Origin: Clostridia bacterium
GTDB lineage: Bacteria; Bacillota; Clostridia; Oscillospirales; Acutalibacteraceae
Assembly (NCBI GenBank): GCA_017516965.1
Contig: JAFXAP010000008.1
Span: forward strand, 186,001-250,000
DNA: 64,000 nt
Direction of reading: 5' to 3'
The notes beneath the pieces were generated by a model that searched no databases, was not told the DNA's origin, and saw nothing but the letters and a program-made list of their open reading frames with translations. Positions 44,422 through 52,880 of this stretch are shown one piece after another (the first letter of the stretch is position 1; the number at the start of each line of letters is the position of its first letter). A program made the position numbers and the translations under genes.

Positions 44422-45306
44422 ATGAGCAAAAAGTCTGCAAACAATTTTTTCTACCGTATGCTGTGTGGTGCTTTTTTGGGCATAAGCGTTATCGCCCCCG
44501 GTATCAGCGGTAGTATAATGGCAGTAATGATGGGCATATATGATGATTTAATAACCATCATTTCAAACCCGTTCAAAAAATTTAAAAATAATTTTTTCTT
44601 TCTGTTGCCTATGGCAATCGGCGCCGTAGTAAGTATGTTATTGCTGCTCAAAGTGCTCGATTTTCTCTTTGCAAATTATACCGTACCGGCATATCTGCTT
44701 TTTATGAGCCTTATCGCAGGAAGCATACCTTCGGTTGTAGACGAAGCCCGACAAACACCTATTAAAAAGAAATATTTTATAGGCACAGTCCTCGCCTTTG
44801 CCTTTGCGCTTACGATAGGTATTTTAGCAAAAACCGACTTTTCGATTGCCTCTAATACGGCAAGCATACCTATGGAAATATATTTTCCTGTTTGTGGCGC
44901 AATTTCAGGTATGATGAGTATGGTGCCCGGTATGAGCATATCAATGCTACTTATGATGTTTGGCATTTATGAACCACTGCTGACACTTGCCACAAGCCTT
45001 ATGTCACCTGACGGGTGGTTTACAGCAGAGTGGTTTGGCGGTGTGTTTACAGTTGCCACAGTAGTTATTGCATTTTTAATCGGTATGGTACTTTTTTCAA
45101 ACATTACTAAAAGAGTGTTTGAAAAATATCACAGTCTTGGTTTTTTGATGGTGTTAGGGTTTATGTCAGGATCGCTTGTCAGCATTTTTCCCGGACTGCC
45201 GTCAGGTTGGCTTAATTGGGTACTAAGCATAGTTGCTATTGCTGTTGGACTTTCCATATCTTATCTGTTTAAGATTTTGGGTAAAAAATTCAATATAAAA
45301 GAATAA
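44422..45306 (+). CDS. DUF368 membrane protein (PopT-type undecaprenyl-phosphate translocase family)
   Basis: The 294-residue protein has about eight transmembrane segments and the two DUF368 half-repeats: GISVIAPGISGSIMAVMMGIYDDL and GMMSMVPGMSISMLLMMFGIYEPL. DUF368 proteins have been shown elsewhere to recycle undecaprenyl phosphate across the membrane. ATG follows AGAGG by seven bases. It ends the operon, 15 bases before a terminator. Confidence 0.92.
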   Translation: MSKKSANNFFYRMLCGAFLGISVIAPGISGSIMAVMMGIYDDLITIISNPFKKFKNNFFFLLPMAIGAVVSMLLLLKVLDFLFANYTVPAYLLFMSLIAGSIPSVVDEARQTPIKKKYFIGTVLAFAFALTIGILAKTDFSIASNTASIPMEIYFPVCGAISGMMSMVPGMSISMLLMMFGIYEPLLTLATSLMSPDGWFTAEWFGGVFTVATVVIAFLIGMVLFSNITKRVFEKYHSLGFLMVLGFMSGSLVSIFPGLPSGWLNWVLSIVAIAVGLSISYLFKILGKKFNIKE

Positions 45307-45320
45307 AATTTAAACAAACT

Positions 45321-45352
45321 AAAAGAGTTGCAACTTTTGTTGCAACTCTTTT
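45321..45352 (+). terminator. Intrinsic terminator after DUF368 gene
   Basis: AAAAGAGTTGCAA (45321-45333) pairs with TTGCAACTCTTTT (45340-45352) followed by more T residues. Confidence 0.9.
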
Positions 45353-45398
45353 TACTTTTGCGCATAAACATATATTAAAAATATATTAGGGTGATATT

Positions 45399-45929
45399 AT
45401 GCGTAAAAAAACTGCACAAGACTATGCCGATGAACTATTAAAAATGTATCGCGAAAACGCGCGCGAACTTGACAAAACAGAGCAACCGCCTGTCGCTGTT
45501 CCCACTATATCGGAAGAGCTGACTCCCCCTGTTTTTGAAGATGGTACGGGTGGACTTCAGGTAAATGTTACCACTTTGGGCAGACTTTACCCTGTAAAAG
45601 ATGCGCTTGTAACTATTTTTACGGGCGACGTTCAAAATATGACCGTGATTGAAACCGACACCACCGACGAAAGTGGCAAAAGCGGTGTGTTTAACCTTAA
45701 AACTCCGCCCGCCTCAGATTCACAAACGGCTGAAAACGGAGGAGTTTTGCCCTATTCAAAATACAATGTTTCGGTGCGCAGTGACGGTTACGTCCAGCAA
45801 TTTGCAATGAATGTTCCCGTTTTTTCAGGGGTTATATCGGTGCAAGGAATTGACCTGTTGCCAATTTCTGCCGCAGGCAAAAACACAAAGCCTCAAATAA
45901 TTAACGAAGATAACGACTATAATTTGTAA
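45399..45929 (+). CDS. Hypothetical protein with carboxypeptidase-regulatory-like fold
   Basis: The 176-residue protein has a helical charged N-terminus and, from about residue 50, a beta-rich segment (GGLQVNVTTLGRLYPVKDALVTIF, TTDESGKSGVFNL, YNVSVRSDGYVQQ) typical of transthyretin-like/CarboxypepD_reg domains. There is no signal peptide. It precedes the peptidoglycan-binding gene by 12 bases and is likely part of the same spore-associated operon, with an unknown role. Confidence 0.65.
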   Translation: MRKKTAQDYADELLKMYRENARELDKTEQPPVAVPTISEELTPPVFEDGTGGLQVNVTTLGRLYPVKDALVTIFTGDVQNMTVIETDTTDESGKSGVFNLKTPPASDSQTAENGGVLPYSKYNVSVRSDGYVQQFAMNVPVFSGVISVQGIDLLPISAAGKNTKPQIINEDNDYNL

Positions 45930-45941
45930 AGGAGGGGTTTT

Positions 45942-47303
45942 ATGCCCGAAGTTTTAACACCCGTAATACCTCAAAATATAACGGTGCATCTTGGCTCTCC
46001 CGATTCCAATGCGCAAAATGTGACTGTGAATTTTGTTGATTACATAAAAAATGTTGCCTCAAGTGAAATCTACCCCACCTGGCCCGAGGAGGCGCTCAGG
46101 GCAAATATTTATGCCATTATCAGTTATGCGCTTAATAGAATTTATACCGAGTGGTACCCATCGCGTGGCTATAACTTTGACATAACAAACTCAACTGCGT
46201 TTGACCAGGCGTTTGTACCCGACCGCGAAATCTTTGAAAACATAAGTCTTATTGTTGATGATATTTTTAATGACTACGTTGTGCGACAGGGTGAAATACA
46301 ACCGCTTTTTACCCAGTTTTGCAACGGCACCACCTCTCGTTGCGACGGGCTTTCACAATGGGGTTCGGTAGATCTTGCAAGAGCAGGGCTAAGCCCTTAT
46401 GAGATTTTGCAGAGTTATTATGGGCAGGACATAGGAATTGTGGAAAACGCCCCCGTCGCCGATATAGAGGAATCATACCCCGGTGTGCCGCTACGTGTTG
46501 GCGATTCGGGAAATAATGTAAAGATTATTCAAACCGAACTTAATCGCATTGCGCGAAATTACCCCGCCATACCCAAAATTCAACAAGAAAACGGAATCTT
46601 TGGTGTTGATACGCAAAACGCTGTGCAAAAATTTCAACAAATTTTTGGTCTTTCGCCAACAGGCGAGGTCGATAAATCGACCTGGTACAGAATAAAGCAA
46701 TATTATGTTGGGGTAAAAGGGCTTTCCGAGCTTGTGAGCGAAGGCGTAACCATCAGCGAAGCGCAAATTCCTTTTTCTACCGTTCTTCGCGAAGGCTCTC
46801 AGGGTATTGGTGTTAAAACAATTCAATACTATCTTAATATTTTAGCCTATTTTAACCCCGCGCTTACCGCGCCACCGCTTGACAGCGTTTACGGACCGTC
46901 TACCACAAATGCCGTGCGGATTTTTCAGCAGTATTACGGTCTTCCCGTTACGGGAATTGTTAACACAGCCACCTGGAACGTGCTTAACAGAATTTATTCC
47001 GAGACGGTTGAATTTTTACCGCAAGGGTATTCGGGCGGATTTGCCAAGCTATACCCCGGTTATCTTTTAAGCGAAGGTATGAGCGGTGAAAACGTTAGGG
47101 ATTTGCAAAGTTATTTATCGCTTATAGGGCAAAATCTTGAGGCGGTACCTATAATTCCCGTAACGGGGTATTTTGGCACCCAGACACGCGAAGCGGTAAC
47201 GGCTTTTCAAAACGCTTTTGGCATAGAACCCACAGGCGCTGTGGGCGCTGTTACCTGGAACACCATAGCTAGTCAATATGATTTTTTAATCGGAAACAAC
47301 TAA
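45942..47303 (+). CDS. SpoIID-like protein with three peptidoglycan-binding repeats
   Basis: The 453-residue protein starts with a region (about 30-165) resembling the SpoIID/LytB domain (YIKNVASSEIYPTWPEEALRAN, RCDGLSQWGSVDLARAG). Three PG_binding_1 repeats follow at about 180-255, 283-355 and 378-450, each ending with TxTW-type motifs. Such proteins bind and probably cleave spore or cell-wall peptidoglycan. No signal peptide is apparent, suggesting action in the mother cell. AAAGGAGGGG precedes the ATG. Confidence 0.85.
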   Translation: MPEVLTPVIPQNITVHLGSPDSNAQNVTVNFVDYIKNVASSEIYPTWPEEALRANIYAIISYALNRIYTEWYPSRGYNFDITNSTAFDQAFVPDREIFENISLIVDDIFNDYVVRQGEIQPLFTQFCNGTTSRCDGLSQWGSVDLARAGLSPYEILQSYYGQDIGIVENAPVADIEESYPGVPLRVGDSGNNVKIIQTELNRIARNYPAIPKIQQENGIFGVDTQNAVQKFQQIFGLSPTGEVDKSTWYRIKQYYVGVKGLSELVSEGVTISEAQIPFSTVLREGSQGIGVKTIQYYLNILAYFNPALTAPPLDSVYGPSTTNAVRIFQQYYGLPVTGIVNTATWNVLNRIYSETVEFLPQGYSGGFAKLYPGYLLSEGMSGENVRDLQSYLSLIGQNLEAVPIIPVTGYFGTQTREAVTAFQNAFGIEPTGAVGAVTWNTIASQYDFLIGNN

Positions 47304-47317
47304 TAAACTCGGGCTAT

Positions 47318-48829
47318 TTGCAAAAGATAATACAAAAAGCTTTTGGAGTGACTGCTTTGCCAGGAAGTGTAAACGATTATAAAGACACACATTTAAGCGG
47401 CAATATTGATTGGGATATTGCCGTTTTTAAATCTATATTCAGCCGTGATGCAGTCTTGCGCACACGCGAGGTTTTAATAGGCGGCGCGACGCGATGCTAC
47501 CTTATTTATATGGACGGCATGGTAAACTCTGCAAGTCAGGGGGAAACGGTGGTTGAAGCTTTGGTAGAAAGTATTTTACCCGACGGCTTTATACCTAGCA
47601 GCAAATATATTGCAAAAAATATTTTGTTTGCAAACGAGGTGGGCGAAAGCGGATATATGCCCGATTTGTTGCGCGCCATACTTTATGGTGACACCGTACT
47701 GATTTCAGACGGTAACCAAACGGCGCTTACCATTAACACTAAGGGTTGGCGAACCAGAGGTATACAAGAACCAACCTCTGAACGTGTGCTTCAAGGTCCG
47801 CGCGAGGGTTTTGACGAAGCGGCAATGTTTAACCTTGCTATGATTCGTCGAAAACTGCTCACCCCCGACCTTTGTATAGAAATGTTGCGTATTGGTCGCC
47901 GCAGTGACACACCCACCTTTATTTGTTATCTTGGCTCACTTGTAAACAAGGACACCTTAAAAGAACTGAAGCGTCGCCTTGGTAAAATAGATATAGACGG
48001 CATTCTCGACAGTAATTATATTGCTGAAAATATTTGCGACAATAAATACAGTTTGCTTAAAACAATCGGTAGCACCGAACGCCCCGACATTGTGGCGGCA
48101 CGTTTGCTAGAAGGTAGAATTGCGCTTGTAGTAGACGGAACGCCCGTTGTGCTGACACTACCCTATCTGTTTTCAGAAAACTTTCAGTCAGACGAAGACT
48201 ATTATATCAACTTTTTACTCGCCTCTTTTTCGCGAATGCTTAGGTGGTTTTGCTTTTTTATAACGGTTAGTGTACCTGGGGTTTTTGTATCACTTGTAAC
48301 GCACCATTTTGAACTATTGCCTACGCATTTTGCACTTACAGTATCTCGACTTAGGGCGGGTGTTCCCATAGCCTCGGCTGCAGAATGCATAGCGCTGATT
48401 TTGGCATTTGAAATTTTAAAAGAGGCGGGACTGCGTATGCAACAAAACCTTGGTCACGCACTTAGTGTTGTAGGGGGCTTGGTGGTTGGACAAGCTGCCG
48501 TTGAGGCTGGTATTATCAGCGCGCCAATGCTTATTGCGGTAGCCTTCAGCGCTATAGCCGGTCTTATGATACCGCGACTTGAGGGTGCTGTTTTTTACTG
48601 GCGACTTCTTATTGTTGTGGTGTGCTCGGTCTTTGGTCTATGGGGATTTTTTGCGGCGGCTTCAATTTTTGTCTTAAGGGTGTTTGGCATTACCTCTTTT
48701 GGTGTGGATTATACATCTTCTTTTGCCCTACCGCGAGCCGACACGCTAAAAGACGCCTTTGTTCGTGTTAGTTGGAAAGATATGAAAACCCGACCTCTTT
48801 TTAACAAAAACAAAATCAGAAAAGGTTGA
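47318..48829 (+). CDS. Spore germination protein, GerA family (GerAA/GerKA-type)
   Basis: The 503-residue protein has the N-terminal soluble domain of GerAA proteins (VLIGGATRCYLIYMDGMVN, DTVLISDG, REGFDEAAMFNLAMIRRKL) and a C-terminal membrane domain with about five helices starting near residue 305 (including RAGVPIASAAECI and GGLVVGQAAVEAGI). It is the A subunit of a germinant receptor in the spore inner membrane. The TTG start has only a weak GGGC site, so the exact start is uncertain. Confidence 0.92.
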   Translation: MQKIIQKAFGVTALPGSVNDYKDTHLSGNIDWDIAVFKSIFSRDAVLRTREVLIGGATRCYLIYMDGMVNSASQGETVVEALVESILPDGFIPSSKYIAKNILFANEVGESGYMPDLLRAILYGDTVLISDGNQTALTINTKGWRTRGIQEPTSERVLQGPREGFDEAAMFNLAMIRRKLLTPDLCIEMLRIGRRSDTPTFICYLGSLVNKDTLKELKRRLGKIDIDGILDSNYIAENICDNKYSLLKTIGSTERPDIVAARLLEGRIALVVDGTPVVLTLPYLFSENFQSDEDYYINFLLASFSRMLRWFCFFITVSVPGVFVSLVTHHFELLPTHFALTVSRLRAGVPIASAAECIALILAFEILKEAGLRMQQNLGHALSVVGGLVVGQAAVEAGIISAPMLIAVAFSAIAGLMIPRLEGAVFYWRLLIVVVCSVFGLWGFFAAASIFVLRVFGITSFGVDYTSSFALPRADTLKDAFVRVSWKDMKTRPLFNKNKIRKG

Positions 48830-48834
48830 TTTTT

Positions 48835-49389
48835 TTGAAAAAATTACTTCTTTTACTGCCCATTACTTTGATTTTTTTGCTTTGCGGTTGCGCTTCACGT
48901 GAAATCGACCGCGGTTATCTTGTAAGCGCCATAGGCTTTTCCAAAGAAAAAGACGTTATAAATTTATATATAGAAGCGCTTTCTTCCTCCGATACTACCG
49001 ACAAACCATCTGAAAAAGTGACGCTGACTGCAAGTGGAACTTCACCGCAAATTGCATTTGAAAATTTAAGTGGCACACTTGTAAAACCCCTCTATTTTGA
49101 GCAACTGGGCGCGGTAGTTTTTGAAAAAGAGATAAACCGCCAAGCGCTTAACTTTTTAAAAGATATACCCGATATAAACTATGGCGTTTTTTTGGTAAAA
49201 ACCAATGATATAGATAAACTTTTCAAAGCCCAAACGCCAAACGGACTACTCGGGTATGACATTATAGGACTGCTTAAAACAAACGGCAAAACTAAAAGCT
49301 CGCTTTATGCAATAAGTCGCGAGTATTTTGATGCGCCAACAATAAATATAGAAAACGGGCGACTGCATTTTTTAGCAAAGGAGAATTGA
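48835..49389 (+). CDS. Short GerC-type germination lipoprotein (N-terminal domain only)
   Basis: The 184-residue lipoprotein (lipobox LCGC near residue 18) begins with the GerC hallmark REIDRGYLVSAIGFSKEKD and covers the first domain (QLGAVVFEKEI...). Typical GerC subunits have 370-400 residues with a second domain, which is absent although the frame ends cleanly two bases before the next gene. TTG at 48835 follows AAAGG by eight bases; the TTG three codons earlier overlaps the gerA stop. Confidence 0.8.
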   Translation: MKKLLLLLPITLIFLLCGCASREIDRGYLVSAIGFSKEKDVINLYIEALSSSDTTDKPSEKVTLTASGTSPQIAFENLSGTLVKPLYFEQLGAVVFEKEINRQALNFLKDIPDINYGVFLVKTNDIDKLFKAQTPNGLLGYDIIGLLKTNGKTKSSLYAISREYFDAPTINIENGRLHFLAKEN

Positions 49390-49390
49390 T

Positions 49391-50206
49391 ATGCCAAAAA
49401 AATATTCTTTGCACAAGTTTTCTCTTTGTTTTTTATTTGTTTTAGCAACCCTCGCGGCAAACTCACCCATTTACCACATAGGGCTCTTTTCACTTATATT
49501 ATGTGGCGCAATATCGTTAGTGTTAATTTTTTTGCTCTGCATTTTATTAAACTTAGGGCAAAAAAATAAAACCGTTTTTTATATTACGACCTGTTGCGTC
49601 GCTCTTGCGGCCGCCTTGGGAGCCGTAACCGGTTTTTTAGATTTTTTTACCTTTTTAAAAACGGTGCTTTTACCACAAAGCAGTGACATTTTACTTTTTG
49701 TGGCATTGGTTTTACTTGTTTTGTTTTTCTTAAAAACACCTTTTGATGCACTTTTTAAATACAGCCTTTTTACAGCGCTGATATGCGCACTTATAATCGC
49801 TCTTTGTTTTATAAGCGGTATTAAAACTTTTGATTTTAATGCACTTAACACTGCTTTAACACCTGACTTTCAGTTTGATACGGCGCTTTATTTCTTACCG
49901 ATTATTGTGTTGCCTTTTTTTATAAAGTGCGAAGCGGGTAATACAAAACCTATGTTTTTAGGTACAGGCGCGGGTGTTGCAGGTGTGCTTTTATGCTCAC
50001 TTCAAAGCATTTTAATTCTTGGCGCAGATAATGATATAACCTTTCCTTATTTAAAGGCTGTGGGGGTAATATCATCGGGCAGTCTTTTTACACGTCTTGA
50101 CGGGCTTGTGTATTTTTTGTTTTTTGTAACAACTATTATAAGAATTACGGTTTGCATAAAGGCTATAGCAAAAATTGTATTTCAAAAAGGTGTAAAAGTA
50201 CAATAA
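49391..50206 (+). CDS. Shortened GerB-like membrane protein
   Basis: The 271-residue protein has about eight transmembrane helices. The ending TRLDGLVYFLFFVTTIIRITV matches the C-terminal part of the GerAB/APC-type subunit (ERLEALF...), and FYFLPI..IKCEAG-like segments also fit. Usual GerB subunits have about 365 residues and ten helices, so two helices appear missing at the N-terminal side. AAAGGAG precedes the ATG by seven bases. It completes the A-C-B set. Confidence 0.72.
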   Translation: MPKKYSLHKFSLCFLFVLATLAANSPIYHIGLFSLILCGAISLVLIFLLCILLNLGQKNKTVFYITTCCVALAAALGAVTGFLDFFTFLKTVLLPQSSDILLFVALVLLVLFFLKTPFDALFKYSLFTALICALIIALCFISGIKTFDFNALNTALTPDFQFDTALYFLPIIVLPFFIKCEAGNTKPMFLGTGAGVAGVLLCSLQSILILGADNDITFPYLKAVGVISSGSLFTRLDGLVYFLFFVTTIIRITVCIKAIAKIVFQKGVKVQ

Positions 50207-50231
50207 AATGCATTAAAAGTACAACAACCCG

Positions 50232-50261
50232 TAATTGAAACGTGCGCTACGGCTATGCTAT
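50232..50261 (+). promoter_or_regulatory. Promoter of the glycoside hydrolase gene
   Basis: TTGAAA (50232-50237) and TATACT (50256-50261) with an 18-base spacer, 28 bases before the ATG. Confidence 0.7.
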
Positions 50262-50289
50262 ACTTACAAATGTAAGAGGTGTTGCTTTA

Positions 50290-51534
50290 ATGAAATATTC
50301 CGCGCTTAAAGAATATATGCTCAATTTATCAAGCATTTTATGGGCTGAACCATATGGAGATTTTGAGCATCCTTGCATTGTTGTAACGGGAAATAGCAGT
50401 TACCCTTCACAGCTTTGGGATTGGGGCAACTGGGTAAACAATATTGCGCTTCGACAAATTGCTACCTATCAAAACAAGCAAGATGAATTGTTAAAATACG
50501 AAAAAGGCTCTGTGATGAACTTTTTAAACGAGCAAAAAGCGGATGGTAGCATTGAAATTGTGGTTTTTGCTGACAAGAGCAAAAATTTTTGCACATTTGT
50601 TCCACATCGCAATATTCATAAGCCTGTTCTTGCACAACACGTTGCATTTATAAATAAATATAACGAAGATAAAGAATGGGTAAAAGAAATCTTCCCAAAG
50701 CTTAAAAAATTTGTCAACTTTTATGAGCAAAACGCCAAACACGAAAGCGGACTTTTTTATTTCTTTGACGATTTTGCTATCGGTGTTGATAATGATCCTG
50801 CAACCTTTTACCGTCCTGACAATAGTTCGGCATCAATTTATCTAAATACTTTAATGTATTGCGAACTTGGTTCTATGGCGCATTTGGCGCAACTTATCGG
50901 TAATGTTGATGATGCCCAATATTACAAGCAAAAACAAACAGAACTTAAACACGCTATAAATGAACACTGCTATGACCAAAAAGACGGTATGTATTACAGC
51001 TGTGATATAAACCTTCGTCCTATTGACAAAGACGTGTGGTTGCATTCAGGCGCACCAAGACATTATTCAACCCTTATTCAGCGTCTCGGTTGTTGGAGTT
51101 CGTTTTTACCTCTTTGGGCAGGCATTGCGACCAAGGAACAAGCCGAAAGAATAGTTAAAGAAAATCTTTTAGACGAGGGCGCGTTCTGGGCGCCTTACGG
51201 GGTGCGCTCACTCTCAAAACATGAAAAAATGTACCGATTAGTCGGCACAGGTAACCCTTCTAGCTGGCAAGGCGGCGTGTGGATTTTGTCAAACTACTTT
51301 GTGTTTAAAGCGCTTGAAAGATATGGCTACACCGCCGAAGCAAAAGAACTTGCCACTAAAACCCTTGACCTATTGGCGCTTGACTTTGAAAAAAACGGCG
51401 CTTTTCACGAATATTATAACCCCGAAACAGGCGACGGCATTTTTAACAAAGGCTTTTCAAGTTGGAATTTACTTGGTTTTAATATGATGGAATATCTTGA
51501 CGGAAAAGAAGTTATAGAAGAATTTTTTATGTAA
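50290..51534 (+). CDS. (alpha/alpha)6-barrel glycoside hydrolase, GH63/trehalase-like
   Basis: The 414-residue soluble protein resembles the mannosylglycerate-hydrolase/GH63 C-terminal group: PSQLWDWGNWVNNIAL near the start, then GVDNDPATFYRP, LNTLMYCELGSMAHLAQLIG and, towards the end, GNPSSWQGGVWILSNYFVFKALERYGY and EYYNPETGDGI. These match conserved barrel loops that carry the acid/base. There is no signal peptide, so the substrate is probably an imported or intracellular oligosaccharide. ATG follows AGAGGTG by eight bases; an in-frame start upstream would overlap the promoter. Confidence 0.82.
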   Translation: MKYSALKEYMLNLSSILWAEPYGDFEHPCIVVTGNSSYPSQLWDWGNWVNNIALRQIATYQNKQDELLKYEKGSVMNFLNEQKADGSIEIVVFADKSKNFCTFVPHRNIHKPVLAQHVAFINKYNEDKEWVKEIFPKLKKFVNFYEQNAKHESGLFYFFDDFAIGVDNDPATFYRPDNSSASIYLNTLMYCELGSMAHLAQLIGNVDDAQYYKQKQTELKHAINEHCYDQKDGMYYSCDINLRPIDKDVWLHSGAPRHYSTLIQRLGCWSSFLPLWAGIATKEQAERIVKENLLDEGAFWAPYGVRSLSKHEKMYRLVGTGNPSSWQGGVWILSNYFVFKALERYGYTAEAKELATKTLDLLALDFEKNGAFHEYYNPETGDGIFNKGFSSWNLLGFNMMEYLDGKEVIEEFFM

Positions 51535-51552
51535 AAACACAAACTATAACAA

Positions 51553-51578
51553 ATCCCCTCGGCTTAAACCGAGGGGAT
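51553..51578. terminator. Bidirectional intrinsic terminator
   Basis: ATCCCCTCGG (51553-51562) pairs with CCGAGGGGAT (51569-51578) between convergent hydrolase and rubrerythrin genes. Confidence 0.85.
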
Positions 51579-51593
51579 AATTTTGTTTTACTA

Positions 51594-52142
51594 TTAATAA
51601 TTTTCTGCGTGGATTTCAAAGTATGCCTTTGGATGTGCGCAAACGGGGCACATCTCTGGCGCTTTTGTGCCAACTACTATATGACCGCAGTTTCGGCATT
51701 CCCAAACCTTAACCTCGCTACGCTCAAAAACCTGTGCGGTTTCAACGTTGTTAAGCAATGCGCGATAGCGTTCTTCGTGATGCTTTTCAATTTGAGCCAC
51801 CATTCTGAATTTTGCGGCTAATTCCTTAAAGCCTTCCTTTTCGGCGGTTTCGGCAAAGCCTGCGTACATATCGGTCCATTCATAATTTTCGCCCTCGGCG
51901 GCTGAAAGCAGGTTTTCAGCGGTATCGCCAAGACCTTCTAACTCTTTAAACCACATTTTTGCGTGTTCTTTTTCGTTGTCAGCAGTCTTTTGGAAAAGTG
52001 CTGCAATCTGCTCAAAGCCTTCTTTTTTTGCCTTTGATGCAAAATAGGTGTATTTATTGCGCGCTTCACTTTCGCCGCTGAATGCTGCCATTAAATTTTT
52101 TTCGGTTTGTGTGCCTGAATACTTGTTTGTCTTTACTCCCAT
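51594..52142 (-). CDS. rbr: Rubrerythrin
   Basis: The 182-residue protein has a ferritin-like diiron domain with [14 protein letters not shown] and EKHHEERY (residues about 25-135) and a C-terminal rubredoxin-like iron site with C-x2-C (ECRNCGH) and C-x2-C (MCPVCAHP). It reduces hydrogen peroxide in anaerobes. AAAGGAGGT lies nine bases before the ATG. Confidence 0.96.
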   Translation of the reverse strand: MGVKTNKYSGTQTEKNLMAAFSGESEARNKYTYFASKAKKEGFEQIAALFQKTADNEKEHAKMWFKELEGLGDTAENLLSAAEGENYEWTDMYAGFAETAEKEGFKELAAKFRMVAQIEKHHEERYRALLNNVETAQVFERSEVKVWECRNCGHIVVGTKAPEMCPVCAHPKAYFEIHAENY

Positions 52143-52173
52143 TGGTAAAAACCTCCTTTTAGTTCTTTAACTT

Positions 52174-52202
52174 AGTATATATCTTTTTTTGCAAATTATC
52201 AA
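52174..52202 (-). promoter_or_regulatory. Promoter of rubrerythrin
   Basis: TTGATA (52197-52202) and TATACT (52174-52179), 17-base spacer, minus strand. No PerR-box was convincingly identified. Confidence 0.75.
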
Positions 52203-52214
52203 GTATAATTATTC

Positions 52215-52243
52215 TTGAATAAATTTATTTAATGTGTTAATAT
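52215..52243 (+). promoter_or_regulatory. Promoter of pth-mfd
   Basis: TTGAAT (52215-52220) and TAATAT (52238-52243), 17-base spacer. Confidence 0.6.
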
Positions 52244-52277
52244 AACCTGTGGTAAAACTATTAGGAGGAATTTCCTT

Positions 52278-52874
52278 ATGTTTTTTAAAAAAGACAAAGG
52301 CGGCTCTTTTGAATATTTGATTGCGGGCCTTGGTAACCCCGGTCGCGAATATGAAAACACCCGTCACAACGCAGGCTTTGTTGCCGCAGATATTATATCA
52401 GACAAATTCAATATAAGTTTTAATAAATCGAAGTTTGACGCGCTTTATGGTGACGGCACCATAGGTGGCGCGCGTGTGCTCGTGGTAAAACCGCAAACCT
52501 ATATGAACCTGTCGGGTACTGCCGTGCAAAAGCTGTCGGCGTTTTACAAAATTCCTGCAAGTCGCATTATTGTTATGCACGACGACGTCTCGCTCGACGT
52601 TGGCAAAATTCGCATCCGCCGCAAAGGTAGCTCGGGTGGGCAAAAGGGACTTGCTAACATAATCGAGCTTTTGGGCACCGAGGAAATACCCCGCATAAAA
52701 ATAGGAGTTGGCTCAAAACCCCACCCCGATTATGATATGAAAGACTGGGTTTTAGGTCGCATACCCGCTGAACAACAAACCGATTTTAAATTGTCTTGTG
52801 AAAATGCGGCAAAGGCTGTAGCCGAGATTATCTCACGCGGTATTGACTCTGCTATGAACAAATACAGCAAATAA
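52278..52874 (+). CDS. pth: Peptidyl-tRNA hydrolase
   Basis: The 198-residue enzyme frees tRNA from prematurely released peptides. It has LIAGLGNPGREYENTRHNAGF with catalytic His, VVKPQTYMNLSG and HDDVSLDVGKIRIRRKGSSGGQKG, all Pth signatures. A ten-residue lysine-rich N-terminal extension precedes the usual start. AGGAGG precedes the ATG. It is six bases before mfd, a common Firmicute gene pair. Confidence 0.97.
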   Translation: MFFKKDKGGSFEYLIAGLGNPGREYENTRHNAGFVAADIISDKFNISFNKSKFDALYGDGTIGGARVLVVKPQTYMNLSGTAVQKLSAFYKIPASRIIVMHDDVSLDVGKIRIRRKGSSGGQKGLANIIELLGTEEIPRIKIGVGSKPHPDYDMKDWVLGRIPAEQQTDFKLSCENAAKAVAEIISRGIDSAMNKYSK

Positions 52875-52880
52875 TTTTGT

